Source: Dyadobacter psychrophilus
GTDB taxonomy: Bacteria > Bacteroidota > Bacteroidia > Cytophagales > Spirosomataceae
Assembly: GCF_900167945.1 (NCBI RefSeq)
Contig: NZ_FUZA01000004.1
Coordinates: 248,001-312,000 of the forward strand
DNA: 64,000 nucleotides
Direction: 5' to 3'
Positions 34,910-43,689 of the stretch are shown here, in pieces. The position numbers and the translations under genes are program-made. How positions within the stretch are numbered: the stretch's first letter is position 1; every line of letters begins with the position of its first letter. The notes beneath the pieces were generated by a model. The model was not told where the DNA came from. It saw only the letters and a list, made by a program, of their open reading frames with translations, and ran no database searches.

Positions 34910-35491
34910 ATGCCACATATCCCATTGCCGGAACATTTGCCGGGAATAACAGGTCTGCTCGAATACAACAAGGAAACTGCCGCGCCGATCCGCGAGCTGA
35001 CGCAATTCCTTTTGCGGGGCGAATCCACATTAACGCCCGGCGAAAGGGAGTTGATTGCAACAATCGTTTCGCATAATAATGCATGCAAATTCTGCACGGC
35101 CGCGCACACTGCCGCCGCCGATTTGCTGATCGGCAACACCGAAACCTGCGAAATCATGAAGCAGGACATTGACGCCGCGCCGGTAAGCGACAAAATGAAA
35201 GCCTTACTTAAAATTGCCAAACAAGTTCAGGTGCTCGGGAAAGCGGTCACCAAAGAAGCCATCGCAGACGCGAAAAGTCATGGCGCAACCGACATTGAAA
35301 TCCACGACACAGTCCTGATCGCAGCCCTGTTTTGCCTGTACAACCGCTATGTAGACGGAATGGCCACCGTTGCGCCTTCCAATCCTGAATTTTATCAAGG
35401 CCTCGGCCAGCGTCTCGTCGATAATGGTTATAACAGACTGGCGAATGGTTACGACCATTTGAAACACCAGCAACAACAGCAGCAACAATAA
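34910..35491 (+). CDS. AhpD-like carboxymuconolactone decarboxylase family protein (second copy)
   Basis: A 193-residue paralogue of the preceding gene, similar over its length, with the same motif E-x11-C-x2-C-x3-H (GERELIATIVSHNNACKFCTAAH). The order of motifs PHIPLPEHLPGITGLLEY and NRYVDGM matches the first copy. It ends in a run of seven Gln (CAA and CAG codons) after a His-rich HLKHQ, a tail absent from the first copy. The tail may slip in length between strains. It lies 30 nt after the first copy and 31 nt before the receptor gene. Confidence 0.87.
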   Translation: MPHIPLPEHLPGITGLLEYNKETAAPIRELTQFLLRGESTLTPGERELIATIVSHNNACKFCTAAHTAAADLLIGNTETCEIMKQDIDAAPVSDKMKALLKIAKQVQVLGKAVTKEAIADAKSHGATDIEIHDTVLIAALFCLYNRYVDGMATVAPSNPEFYQGLGQRLVDNGYNRLANGYDHLKHQQQQQQQ

Positions 35492-35522
35492 AACATTAGC
35501 AACCCTCTTGAAACAGGTTTAT

Positions 35523-38294
35523 ATGAAAAGAACTTTACATTTTTTGCTATCCTTTCTCTGCGTGTTTTTCATGCAAAACGCATTGGCACAATCCACGCAG
35601 CTTTCCGGTCACATTATCGACAATGATAGTCAAAAGCCGCTTTCGGGCGTTTCGGTGTCGGTTAAGGGAAAAAATACAGGCGCTATTACGAATGCAGATG
35701 GATTCTTTGAATTAAAAACCAATGTTCCTGCGACGCTGGTGATCTCGCTGATCGGTTATGCGCGTCAGGAAGTGGAAGTTGCTTCTGCTCAGGCGATTAA
35801 TGTGAATCTTGTGCCGGCTGCCGAAGAGCTTAACCAGGTTGTGGTTTCAGCATCGCGGGTGGAAGAGAGCATTTTACGTTCTCCGGTGAGCATTGAAAAA
35901 ATGGATCTGCGCGCAGTTCAGCAAACGCCTTCTGCCAATTATTTTGATGGATTGGTCAATATGAAATCGCTGGATATGGTCACCAGCAGCCTTACTTACA
36001 AACAAATTAACACAAGAGGATTCAACACAACGGGTAACAGCCGTTTCCTGCAACTGGTGGATGGCGTTGATAATCAGCCTTCCGGACTGGGTTTTGCGAT
36101 GGGCAATCTTTTTGGCCCGCACGACATTGATGTGGAAAGTGCAGAACTTATTCCAGGAGCGGCCTCGGCATTATACGGCCCGATTGCTTTCAACGGCATG
36201 CTTAACACACGCACCAAAAATCCATTTGCATATCAGGGATTAAGCGCGCAAACGAAATTCGGTGTCAACCACATCGGCGACGGAACAGGCATGGGAGCAA
36301 AACCCATGTACGACCTGGCCGTTCGTTATGCCAAAGCATTTAACAACAAGTTTGCCTTCAAAGCCGCTGCGAGTTATCTCAAAGGAACGGATTGGTATGC
36401 AAATGATTACACGGACATTGACCCGAACACACCAGCTGCAAACCGCGGTCCGAACAATCCAGGCAGAAACGCGCTGAACATTTATGGCGACGAGGTGGCG
36501 CAAACGATCCCGAACATTGGACGCGTTTCCCGAACCGGTTATGAAGAAAAAGATCTGGCGACTTACGGCGTTTACAGCCTCAAAATGCTCGGCGCATTGC
36601 ATTACCGCATTACGGACAAGCTGGAAGCCATTTATCAGGGCAATTTTAATCAGGGAACAGCGCAGTATACAGGCAGTAACCGCTTCGTGATCAATGATTT
36701 CAAATTCATTCAGCACAGGTTAGAACTGCGGGGCAGCAACTTTTATGTGCGTGCTTATTCCAATCAGGAGCGTTCGACAAACTCTTATAACACCCGTGCT
36801 TTGGGCCAGCAGATCAATCGAACATGGGTGAAAGATCTGGCTGGAAATACAGTTTCGCCGGATAAGGCGGATGCAACCTGGTTTGAAAGATACACGGCTG
36901 CTTACAATGGTGCCATTGCCTCCGTGGGCGGGAAAGATCATTCCATAGCACGGGCTTTTGCAGATCAGGGACGCATTATGCCGGGGTCCGGTGAATACGA
37001 ATCGGCCAAAGATCGCCTGATCCAGACGCGTGGGCTTGCGGGAGCGGGAATCCTGAGCGAATGCAGTTTGCGACATATGGAAGGCATGTACGATTTCAGT
37101 TCTGCATTGAAATTTATCAATTTCCAGGTGGGCGGCAATTTCCGCAAATATTATCTCAACACGGGCGGGACATTGTTTGATGATAAAGACAAAAACCTCA
37201 CAAATGAAGAATACGGCGTTTTTGCACAGGCTTCCAAATCGTTCTGGAAAGATGTTTTGAAGCTGACGGTTTCTGGCCGTTATGACAAGAATGAGAACTT
37301 TGACGGCCGTTTTACGCCACGCGCTTCGGCCGTTATTTCGCCCAATGAAAACCACCATTTCCGGGCGTCTTATCAAACCGGTTTCCGTAACCCAACCATT
37401 GGCGATCAATACATTAAGCTTAATGTAGGCCCGATCATCATTCTCGGCGGTGCGCCGGTGAACTCTGCGGGTTTGAATGCTTACGAAAATTCGGTTACCA
37501 TCGCTTCTTTCGGTGCGTTCGCAAGTGCATTCGGGGCGGATATGGCAAAAGGAACGCCATTTCCACAAGCTGTTGCCAACAACAAGGACAAGCTCGTGAA
37601 ATCCAATGTGCCTTATATCAAATCAGAGAAAGTGAAGAGCTATGAGTTTGGTTACAAGGCGGTTATCTCCAAAAAACTCTTGTTTGATATCAATTATTAT
37701 TACAGTCAATACACTGATTTTATGATCAATACGGTCGTGGCGAGAGCGAAGTCAGACATTCTGTTGCCGGACGGAAAAGTGAATCCTGCTGCGGCTGCCG
37801 AATTGCTTGGAGCCGACAGACAGCTTTTCCAGCTTTATACCAATGCAGCGGATAAAGTTTCCATTCAAGGCGTAAGCGCGGGACTAACTTATACGCTTCC
37901 CAAAAACTACAAGATCAGCGCGAATACAACCTGGATCGACTTCAACATTGGCGATGCAGATCAAAACAATGTTCCCGCATTCAACACGCCGGAATGGAAA
38001 ACCAACCTCATCTTCGGGAATGCGAAACTGACCGAAAAAATCGGTTTTAATGTGGCCTGGCACTGGCAAAGCAGCTTTGACTGGTATGGCACATTTACCG
38101 AAATGCAACCTGGCAAAGTTAAAAGTTACAACCTGCTGGACGCGCAAATCAGCTATCGCATTCCAAGCCTCAAAACGATCGTGAAACTGGGTGCTTCCAA
38201 TCTGACGAACCAATATATCGTCCAGGCATACGGCTCGCCGGCAGTCGGCGGCTTGTATTATGTGAGTCTCAATTTTGATCAGCTTTTCAGATAA
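35523..38294 (+). CDS. TonB-dependent outer-membrane receptor
   Basis: A 923-residue receptor: signal peptide (HFLLSFLCVFFMQNALAQ), a carboxypeptidase-like regulatory domain (LSGHIIDNDSQKPLSGVSV, about residues 27-108), a plug from VVVSASRVEESILRSPV onward with ELIPGAASALYGPIAFNGM, and a long barrel ending GGLYYVSLNFDQLFR. An upstream TTG start at 35508 adds only five residues; the ATG at 35523 gives the better signal peptide. It ends 10 nt before the MFS gene, so outer- and inner-membrane steps of uptake appear coupled. No SusD partner is present, so polysaccharide is unlikely as substrate. Confidence 0.9.
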   Translation: MKRTLHFLLSFLCVFFMQNALAQSTQLSGHIIDNDSQKPLSGVSVSVKGKNTGAITNADGFFELKTNVPATLVISLIGYARQEVEVASAQAINVNLVPAAEELNQVVVSASRVEESILRSPVSIEKMDLRAVQQTPSANYFDGLVNMKSLDMVTSSLTYKQINTRGFNTTGNSRFLQLVDGVDNQPSGLGFAMGNLFGPHDIDVESAELIPGAASALYGPIAFNGMLNTRTKNPFAYQGLSAQTKFGVNHIGDGTGMGAKPMYDLAVRYAKAFNNKFAFKAAASYLKGTDWYANDYTDIDPNTPAANRGPNNPGRNALNIYGDEVAQTIPNIGRVSRTGYEEKDLATYGVYSLKMLGALHYRITDKLEAIYQGNFNQGTAQYTGSNRFVINDFKFIQHRLELRGSNFYVRAYSNQERSTNSYNTRALGQQINRTWVKDLAGNTVSPDKADATWFERYTAAYNGAIASVGGKDHSIARAFADQGRIMPGSGEYESAKDRLIQTRGLAGAGILSECSLRHMEGMYDFSSALKFINFQVGGNFRKYYLNTGGTLFDDKDKNLTNEEYGVFAQASKSFWKDVLKLTVSGRYDKNENFDGRFTPRASAVISPNENHHFRASYQTGFRNPTIGDQYIKLNVGPIIILGGAPVNSAGLNAYENSVTIASFGAFASAFGADMAKGTPFPQAVANNKDKLVKSNVPYIKSEKVKSYEFGYKAVISKKLLFDINYYYSQYTDFMINTVVARAKSDILLPDGKVNPAAAAELLGADRQLFQLYTNAADKVSIQGVSAGLTYTLPKNYKISANTTWIDFNIGDADQNNVPAFNTPEWKTNLIFGNAKLTEKIGFNVAWHWQSSFDWYGTFTEMQPGKVKSYNLLDAQISYRIPSLKTIVKLGASNLTNQYIVQAYGSPAVGGLYYVSLNFDQLFR

Positions 38295-38304
38295 CAGCAG
38301 CTTT

Positions 38305-39528
38305 ATGAACATGGAAATATTGGAATTGACCAATCTGGAAGAAAAGAGGACGGACTCGAAATGGCTCGCATTTGGCTTATGCGTAGTGAGTTACATGCTG
38401 AGCGGGACGGTTTCCACATTAATGTCGGTTTACTTACCGGTTGCCATTCCTGAACTTACAGGAAAAGCGGTTTCCCAGGCAGAACTCGGGGAGATCGGCG
38501 CTTATGTGAATGCGATATTCCTGTATGGCTGGATGGTCGGAGGGCTATTGTTCGGCTTTGTGAGCGACCGCATCGGGCGCGTAAAATCTTTAACATTAGT
38601 GATCGGGCTTTATGGCATTTCCACTTGTTTGGTTACCATCGTGACGGATTGGTATAGCCTGGTGGCATTGCGGTTTTTCGCCGGGATGGGCATAGGCGGC
38701 GTTTTGCTGATCACAACGGTTTACATTTCGGAGATTTGGCAAGACAAAAATAAAGCGGTTATGCTCGGAATTCTGGCCGTATTCTTTCCTGTTGGCATTG
38801 TTACAACAGGCAGTCTGAACTTGATTTTTTCGGATTGGAGAAGCGCTTTTACTGTGGGCGTCATTCCAGTGATTATAGCTGTGCTGGTGTTTTTCCTGCT
38901 GCCTGAATCGGACAAATGGCGTTTGACCAAAACTTACACTAAAAAGCCGGAAGGATTATTTTTTGAAAGCAACCGGGCCAATTTGCTTTCCGGCTCGCTG
39001 ATTTTCGGCTCCGTGCTGATAGGGCTTTGGGGGATTTTCTCGTGGCTTCCAACCTGGGTGCAAACATTGCTGGCAACGGGTCAGGATGGGCAGAAGGAGC
39101 GGGGACTCGTGATGATCCTGCTGGGCATAGGCGGGATTACGGGTGGGATTTTCTCAGGCATGCTGGTCAATAAATTTGGCAAAAAAACCACACTAATGGT
39201 CACATTCGGCACTTGCCTGGTAATGTGCTGCATTCTGTTTTTGACCAACAGCACATTTTCAAACATCATTTACATAGAAACAGCCGTGCTGGCTTTCTGT
39301 TTTGGGATCAGCCAGGGCGCTTTGTCAAGTTATATTCCTGAGTTGTTCCCGGTTTCGATCCGGGGAACGGCGACGGGCTTTTGCTTTAATGTAGGACGGT
39401 TCTTTACGGCCACGGCGGTGTTTTTTATCGGATCTCTCGTGGCAGTTTTGGGTGGTTTCGGGAACGCGCTGCTCGTATTCACGATCCCGTTCCTGGTGGC
39501 GCTAATCGTCACTGCCAGAAGCAAATAA
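38305..39528 (+). CDS. MFS transporter, sugar/acid porter type
   Basis: A 407-residue protein with 12 predicted membrane helices. The family signature GFVSDRIGRVKS lies between helices 2 and 3 (about residues 83-94), and its symmetric partner GMLVNKFGKKTT in the second half. PELFPVSIRGTATGFCFNVGR is the C-terminal porter motif (about 350-370). A frame opening at 38275 would begin inside the receptor gene; the ATG at 38305 or 38311 fits better. It follows the TonB receptor closely, so it probably carries the same ligand or its product across the inner membrane. A terminator follows. Confidence 0.88.
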   Translation: MNMEILELTNLEEKRTDSKWLAFGLCVVSYMLSGTVSTLMSVYLPVAIPELTGKAVSQAELGEIGAYVNAIFLYGWMVGGLLFGFVSDRIGRVKSLTLVIGLYGISTCLVTIVTDWYSLVALRFFAGMGIGGVLLITTVYISEIWQDKNKAVMLGILAVFFPVGIVTTGSLNLIFSDWRSAFTVGVIPVIIAVLVFFLLPESDKWRLTKTYTKKPEGLFFESNRANLLSGSLIFGSVLIGLWGIFSWLPTWVQTLLATGQDGQKERGLVMILLGIGGITGGIFSGMLVNKFGKKTTLMVTFGTCLVMCCILFLTNSTFSNIIYIETAVLAFCFGISQGALSSYIPELFPVSIRGTATGFCFNVGRFFTATAVFFIGSLVAVLGGFGNALLVFTIPFLVALIVTARSK

Positions 39529-39559
39529 GTTAGTATATTATCATAGGTTAATAATTAGG

Positions 39560-39597
39560 CAAACGGATTTGCCATATGGCGAATCCGTTTCTTTTTT
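39560..39597 (+). terminator. Intrinsic terminator after the MFS gene
   Basis: Long stem built on AAACGGATT/AATCCGTTT (39561-39569 and 39582-39590), continued inward by TGCC/GGCG, and followed by C and six T. It separates the two halves of the transport cluster. Confidence 0.87.
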
Positions 39598-39638
39598 CTT
39601 AAACTATAACAGATACATACATTCAGAACCTCCCATTT

Positions 39639-40781
39639 ATGAGAACATTATTTTACCTGGGCGTTGCGGGTATTATCCTTTACGAGATAGCAAAAGTGTA
39701 TTTCATCATGCCAATGCCCGGCAGCCAGCGGATGAACAGCATTGAAATTGCCTATTTTCTCCATACCTGGCGATGGGCATTCCGGATTTTGTTCTGGCTG
39801 ATGATCATTGCCGGCTGCACAACTTCCATGGCAGGAAAAAGAAAATGGATCACGATAATTTTGCTCATGGTTGCAGGAGCAGTGACTTACGGCACAAATT
39901 ATGAAATGGCGGCGGACACCATGTTCTATCAACCTTCGCAAGTGATTTTGTATAATGCTTCCCAAAACAAAGTAAAGGACGACCGGCTCGTGATTGGCGT
40001 GGAGGCCAACGGTGAGGCCAAAGCATATCCTATTCAATTTATTGGTTATCATCACCAGGTACGCGATGTCCTGGGCGGAAAGCCTGTAATCGTGACTTAC
40101 TGCACGGTTTGCCGCACCGGAAGGGTTTTTGAGCCAGTTGTAGAAGGAAAACCGGATGAGTTCAGGCTGGTGGGAATGGACCATTTCAATGCGATGTTTG
40201 AAGACAAAAACACCGGAAGCTGGTGGAGGCAAGCGAACGGCGAGGCCATAGCCGGACCATTAAAGGGCCAAATGCTGCCCGAACTTCCCACTACGCAAAC
40301 CACGGTATCACAATGGTTCGAATTGCATCCCAACAGTAAGATCATGCAACCTGACCCAATCTATCAGGCCAAATACGATTCCATGAGCCGCTATGAATCC
40401 GGGAAAGGCAAATCAACATTAACAAAAACAGACACAACTGCATGGAAGGAAAAATCGTGGATCGTAGGCGTGCAGGCCGGCAAAAGCAGCAAAGCATTTG
40501 ACTGGAATAAGCTGGTTAAAGAGCGGGTTATTAATGATCGCATTGGGTCGACTCCGGTTGCAGTCGTTATTGCGGCGGATAACAAGAGTTTTTTCGCATT
40601 TCAGAAAGAACTCGGCCAGGAGTTTACCATTCGGAATGATACATTATTTGCACAAAACGGAGCCTATAATCTGTTGGGAAAACCCGTTTCAGGCGATGGA
40701 GCAAATTTGCTGCGTATCAATGCATATCAGGAATTTTGGCACAGTTGGCGTACATTCCATCCTGATACTCAGCAATATTGA
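39639..40781 (+). CDS. DUF3179 domain membrane protein
   Basis: A 380-residue protein with three N-terminal membrane helices (about 1-20, 30-52, 65-85) and a periplasmic DUF3179 domain (about 105-370). The domain hallmark is VTYCTVCRTGRVFEP (about 149-163) with a C-x2-C pair, then FNAMFEDKNTGSWWRQANGEAIAGPLKG in pieces, and DGANLLRINAYQEFWHSW at the end. Function of DUF3179 is unknown. It lies 24 nt before a TonB receptor gene and is probably cotranscribed with it, which suggests a role in handling the imported compound. Confidence 0.88.
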   Translation: MRTLFYLGVAGIILYEIAKVYFIMPMPGSQRMNSIEIAYFLHTWRWAFRILFWLMIIAGCTTSMAGKRKWITIILLMVAGAVTYGTNYEMAADTMFYQPSQVILYNASQNKVKDDRLVIGVEANGEAKAYPIQFIGYHHQVRDVLGGKPVIVTYCTVCRTGRVFEPVVEGKPDEFRLVGMDHFNAMFEDKNTGSWWRQANGEAIAGPLKGQMLPELPTTQTTVSQWFELHPNSKIMQPDPIYQAKYDSMSRYESGKGKSTLTKTDTTAWKEKSWIVGVQAGKSSKAFDWNKLVKERVINDRIGSTPVAVVIAADNKSFFAFQKELGQEFTIRNDTLFAQNGAYNLLGKPVSGDGANLLRINAYQEFWHSWRTFHPDTQQY

Positions 40782-40805
40782 ATTTTGAATCAGTTACATT
40801 AAATT

Positions 40806-43019
40806 ATGAACATTAAATCTACGCTTATTACGCCGCTTGTGTTTTTGGGGGCTTTGGGAGTCGCATATGCGCAGGAAAATCAAGACAAAAAACAGGACGC
40901 CGAAAAAGTGCTCGACCTGAATGAAGTGACCATTGAAGAACGCAAAAATGTAATTCACACCGAGCGGCTTCCTGATGTGCATAATACTTACATTCATGCG
41001 GGGAAAAAGAGCGAAGTGATTCAAATGGGAGGTGTTAATGGCAACATTGCCGAGAAAACGGGCCGACAGATCTTTGCAAAAATCCCCGGCGTGTTTGTTT
41101 ATGATATGGATGGAAGCGGCAATCAGATCAACATTTCAACACGCGGTCTTGATCCGCACCGGTCCTGGGAATATAACATTCGCCAGAATGGTGTTATTAC
41201 CAATTCCGATATGTATGGTTATCCGGCCAGTCATTATAGTCCGGCCATGGAATCCATCGAGCGCATTGAGCTGGTAAGGGGAACGTCATCATTGCAGTAT
41301 GGCGCCCAATTTGGCGGAATGATCAATTACGTGACCAAAGGCCCGGATACAACCAAAGCATTCTCTTTTGAAAGCATTAATTCCGTGGGATCTTTCGGGC
41401 TTTTTAGCTCGTACAATGCCGTTGGAGGCAAGATTGGGAAATTGGTCTACTCTGCTTATTACCAAAGAAGACATTCAGATGGTTACCGAAAAAATGCCAA
41501 ATCCGATGCACAATCGCAATTTGCAAGCCTGGCTTATGAATTCAATAAGTCGTTGCGTATCAAAGCGGAGCTGGGGCGTTCATCCTACGTTTACCAGATT
41601 CCCGGCCCGCTGACCGACGCGATGTTCGCCGCCGATCCGCGACAGTCGACGCGTTCGAGAAACTATTTTAACCCCGACATTTACATTCCATCTGTTGTTG
41701 TGGATTGGCAGGTTAGCCGTGACACGCAACTGAAATTTACCAATTCGGGTGTTTACGGAGCCAGAAACAGCGTCATGTTCGATGCTTTCGCCAATGTTCC
41801 GGACACGATCAGCTCGTTGACAAAATCTTACAAATCGCGTCAGGTGGACATTGATAATTTCAAAAGCTTCACTTCCGAGCTGCGGATTTTACACCATTAT
41901 GACATTGCCGGTTTCAAAAACGTTCTTTCCGGCGGTGTACAGATCATGCAAAATAGGCTGCGAAGAAGACAGCTCGGCAAAGGCACAACCGGCAGTGATT
42001 TTGATCTGACATTAACAGACCCAGCTTTTGGCAGGGACCTTTATATGAAGACAAAAAACGTGGCGCTGTTTTTAGAAAACTTGATTTACCTGACGCCCAA
42101 ATGGACCATTTCACCGGGATTGCGATATGAGAACGGGGCAACGGACATGACCGGAAAGATCAGTTATTACGATCCGGGCGACCTTCCCAACAAGATCAAA
42201 CACAATTTTCCACTTTTCGGGATCAGCTCGCAATACAGGCTGGATGCCCAAAACCGCATTTACGGCGGCATTTCACAGGCATACCGGCCTGTTGTGTTCA
42301 AAGACATTATCCCCGGATCTGTTTTGGAAAAAGTGGATAAAAATCTGAAAGACGCATACGGTTATAATGTAGAAGCAGGCATTAGCGGCGGCACTAAAAA
42401 TCTGCATTACGACATTGGTGTTTTCCAGGTTTTGATCAACAACAGAATGGGAACTGTTTCCATGCGGGAAGGTGCAAACGCATACATTCTGCGCACCGTA
42501 ACAGGCGATACGCGTACACGCGGCGTAGAAGCATACATTGAATATATACCATTCCGTATCAACACATCGACAACGCCCACCGAGCTTTCTATTTTTACCT
42601 CAACCTCTTACTTTGACGCAAGTTATATCAAGGGGAATGCGGTTGTAAACGGTGAAAATACAAGCGTAGCAGGCAATAAAGTAGAAGGCGTTCCAACCTG
42701 GATTTCCCGCAATGGTGTGCAGCTTTTGTATAAAAAATTATCCCTAACCTGCCAATACAGCTACGTAAGCGCCAACTTCGCCAATCCACTGAACACCGTT
42801 GAGCCTTCCGCAAACGGCACAATAGGCAAAGTTCCTGGCTATGGACTCCTCGACTTGAATGCAACATGGCATATCAGCGGAAATTATACATTGCGTGCTG
42901 GCATTAACAACATTACCGACAAACAATATTTCACCAAACGACCGACCATGTATCCCGGCGCAGGCGTATGGACTTCCGATGGTCGCAGTTTCGGGCTTTC
43001 GTTTGGGATTAAGATTTGA
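40806..43019 (+). CDS. TonB-dependent outer-membrane receptor, siderophore-type
   Basis: A 737-residue receptor with a signal peptide (LITPLVFLGALGVAYAQ), no carboxypeptidase-like domain, and a plug beginning VLDLNEVTIEERKNVIHTERLPDV in pieces. The plug motifs FVYDMDGSGNQINISTRGLDPHRSWEYNIRQNG and ELVRGTSSLQYGAQFGGMINYVTKG (in pieces) resemble Fe(3+)-dicitrate FecA-type receptors. The barrel ends DGRSFGLSFGIKI. It follows the DUF3179 gene by 24 nt. Iron chelate is the likely ligand by family, but not proven. Confidence 0.87.
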   Translation: MNIKSTLITPLVFLGALGVAYAQENQDKKQDAEKVLDLNEVTIEERKNVIHTERLPDVHNTYIHAGKKSEVIQMGGVNGNIAEKTGRQIFAKIPGVFVYDMDGSGNQINISTRGLDPHRSWEYNIRQNGVITNSDMYGYPASHYSPAMESIERIELVRGTSSLQYGAQFGGMINYVTKGPDTTKAFSFESINSVGSFGLFSSYNAVGGKIGKLVYSAYYQRRHSDGYRKNAKSDAQSQFASLAYEFNKSLRIKAELGRSSYVYQIPGPLTDAMFAADPRQSTRSRNYFNPDIYIPSVVVDWQVSRDTQLKFTNSGVYGARNSVMFDAFANVPDTISSLTKSYKSRQVDIDNFKSFTSELRILHHYDIAGFKNVLSGGVQIMQNRLRRRQLGKGTTGSDFDLTLTDPAFGRDLYMKTKNVALFLENLIYLTPKWTISPGLRYENGATDMTGKISYYDPGDLPNKIKHNFPLFGISSQYRLDAQNRIYGGISQAYRPVVFKDIIPGSVLEKVDKNLKDAYGYNVEAGISGGTKNLHYDIGVFQVLINNRMGTVSMREGANAYILRTVTGDTRTRGVEAYIEYIPFRINTSTTPTELSIFTSTSYFDASYIKGNAVVNGENTSVAGNKVEGVPTWISRNGVQLLYKKLSLTCQYSYVSANFANPLNTVEPSANGTIGKVPGYGLLDLNATWHISGNYTLRAGINNITDKQYFTKRPTMYPGAGVWTSDGRSFGLSFGIKI

Positions 43020-43116
43020 TTACAGCACAGGATCGAAATTATATAGACTGGAAAAATATCCTAACCTGCATAACGATAATAGCCATTTCAATCCCTTCTT
43101 TCGTAACCACTTTAAA

Positions 43117-43151
43117 CCAGGTAGGGCCTGAGCCGCTGAGGCCAAACCTGG
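43117..43151 (+). other. Imperfect hairpin downstream of the receptor gene
   Basis: CCAGGT (43117-43122) pairs with ACCTGG (43146-43151), and an inner GGCCT pairs with AGGCC. A second small stem (GGCA/TGCC) follows. There is no T run, so it is not a standard terminator; it may act as one with Rho or as a leader of the next gene. Confidence 0.25.
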
Positions 43152-43207
43152 GGCAAATCTGCCTGGCATTATTTTAATATCTGCTATTGCAAAAACAACA
43201 AACTATC

Positions 43208-43624
43208 ATGGCAGATAAGACTTTGAAAGATGTAAGCGAAGTAATGAAGGATATAGATCTTTGCATGCTTACCACCACAACCTCCGACGGAGCACTGGCT
43301 TCGCGGCCGATGAGCAACAACGGGGAAGTGGAATACGATGGAAATTCCTATTTCTTCACCTGGGAAGGCTCCCGGATGGTAAGCGACATTGAGCTGGATA
43401 GCGGGGTTAACCTTACATTCCAGGGGGAAAAGGCCATTTGGATCTCCGTTTCGGGAAAAGCCGAAGTCACCCGTGAGCGTGCAGATATGGAAGAACATTG
43501 GGTAAGCGACCTGGATCAATGGTTTGAAGAGGGTCTTGATACACCCGGCATTGCGATGATTATTGTAAAGGCCAAAAGAATAAAATACTGGCAGGGTGAG
43601 GAAGAGGGAGAAGTAAAGCTATAA
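43208..43624 (+). CDS. Pyridoxamine 5'-phosphate oxidase-fold protein, general stress type
   Basis: A 138-residue flavin-binding split-barrel protein. The start chosen is ATG at 43208 (MADKTLKDV); a TTG 21 nt upstream is less likely. Family marks are DIDLCMLTTTTSDGALASRPMS (about residues 15-36), YFFTWEGSRMVSDIE and VNLTFQG, and the C-terminal KAKRIKYWQGEEE. This is the general-stress-protein 26 type, which binds FMN or F420-like cofactors and is not the true PdxH. A terminator follows 25 nt after the stop. Confidence 0.88.
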   Translation: MADKTLKDVSEVMKDIDLCMLTTTTSDGALASRPMSNNGEVEYDGNSYFFTWEGSRMVSDIELDSGVNLTFQGEKAIWISVSGKAEVTRERADMEEHWVSDLDQWFEEGLDTPGIAMIIVKAKRIKYWQGEEEGEVKL

Positions 43625-43648
43625 TTTTATATAAATGCTTTAATTTGT

Positions 43649-43684
43649 GGATCACGTCGGTTTTCGATGTGATCCTTTTTTTTA
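43649..43684 (+). terminator. Intrinsic terminator after the PPOX-fold gene
   Basis: Stem GGATCAC/GTGATCC (43649-43655 and 43669-43675) with a short loop, then nine T. It sits inside the upstream part of the next open frame, which shows that the next gene starts at 43690 and not earlier. Confidence 0.88.
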
Positions 43685-43689
43685 TTCCT

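Noticed and set aside
36720-37568. Open frame of 282 codons on the minus strand inside a TonB receptor gene
   Set aside because: It is antisense to the barrel region, rich in Arg, Cys and His as expected of a shadow, and matches no family.
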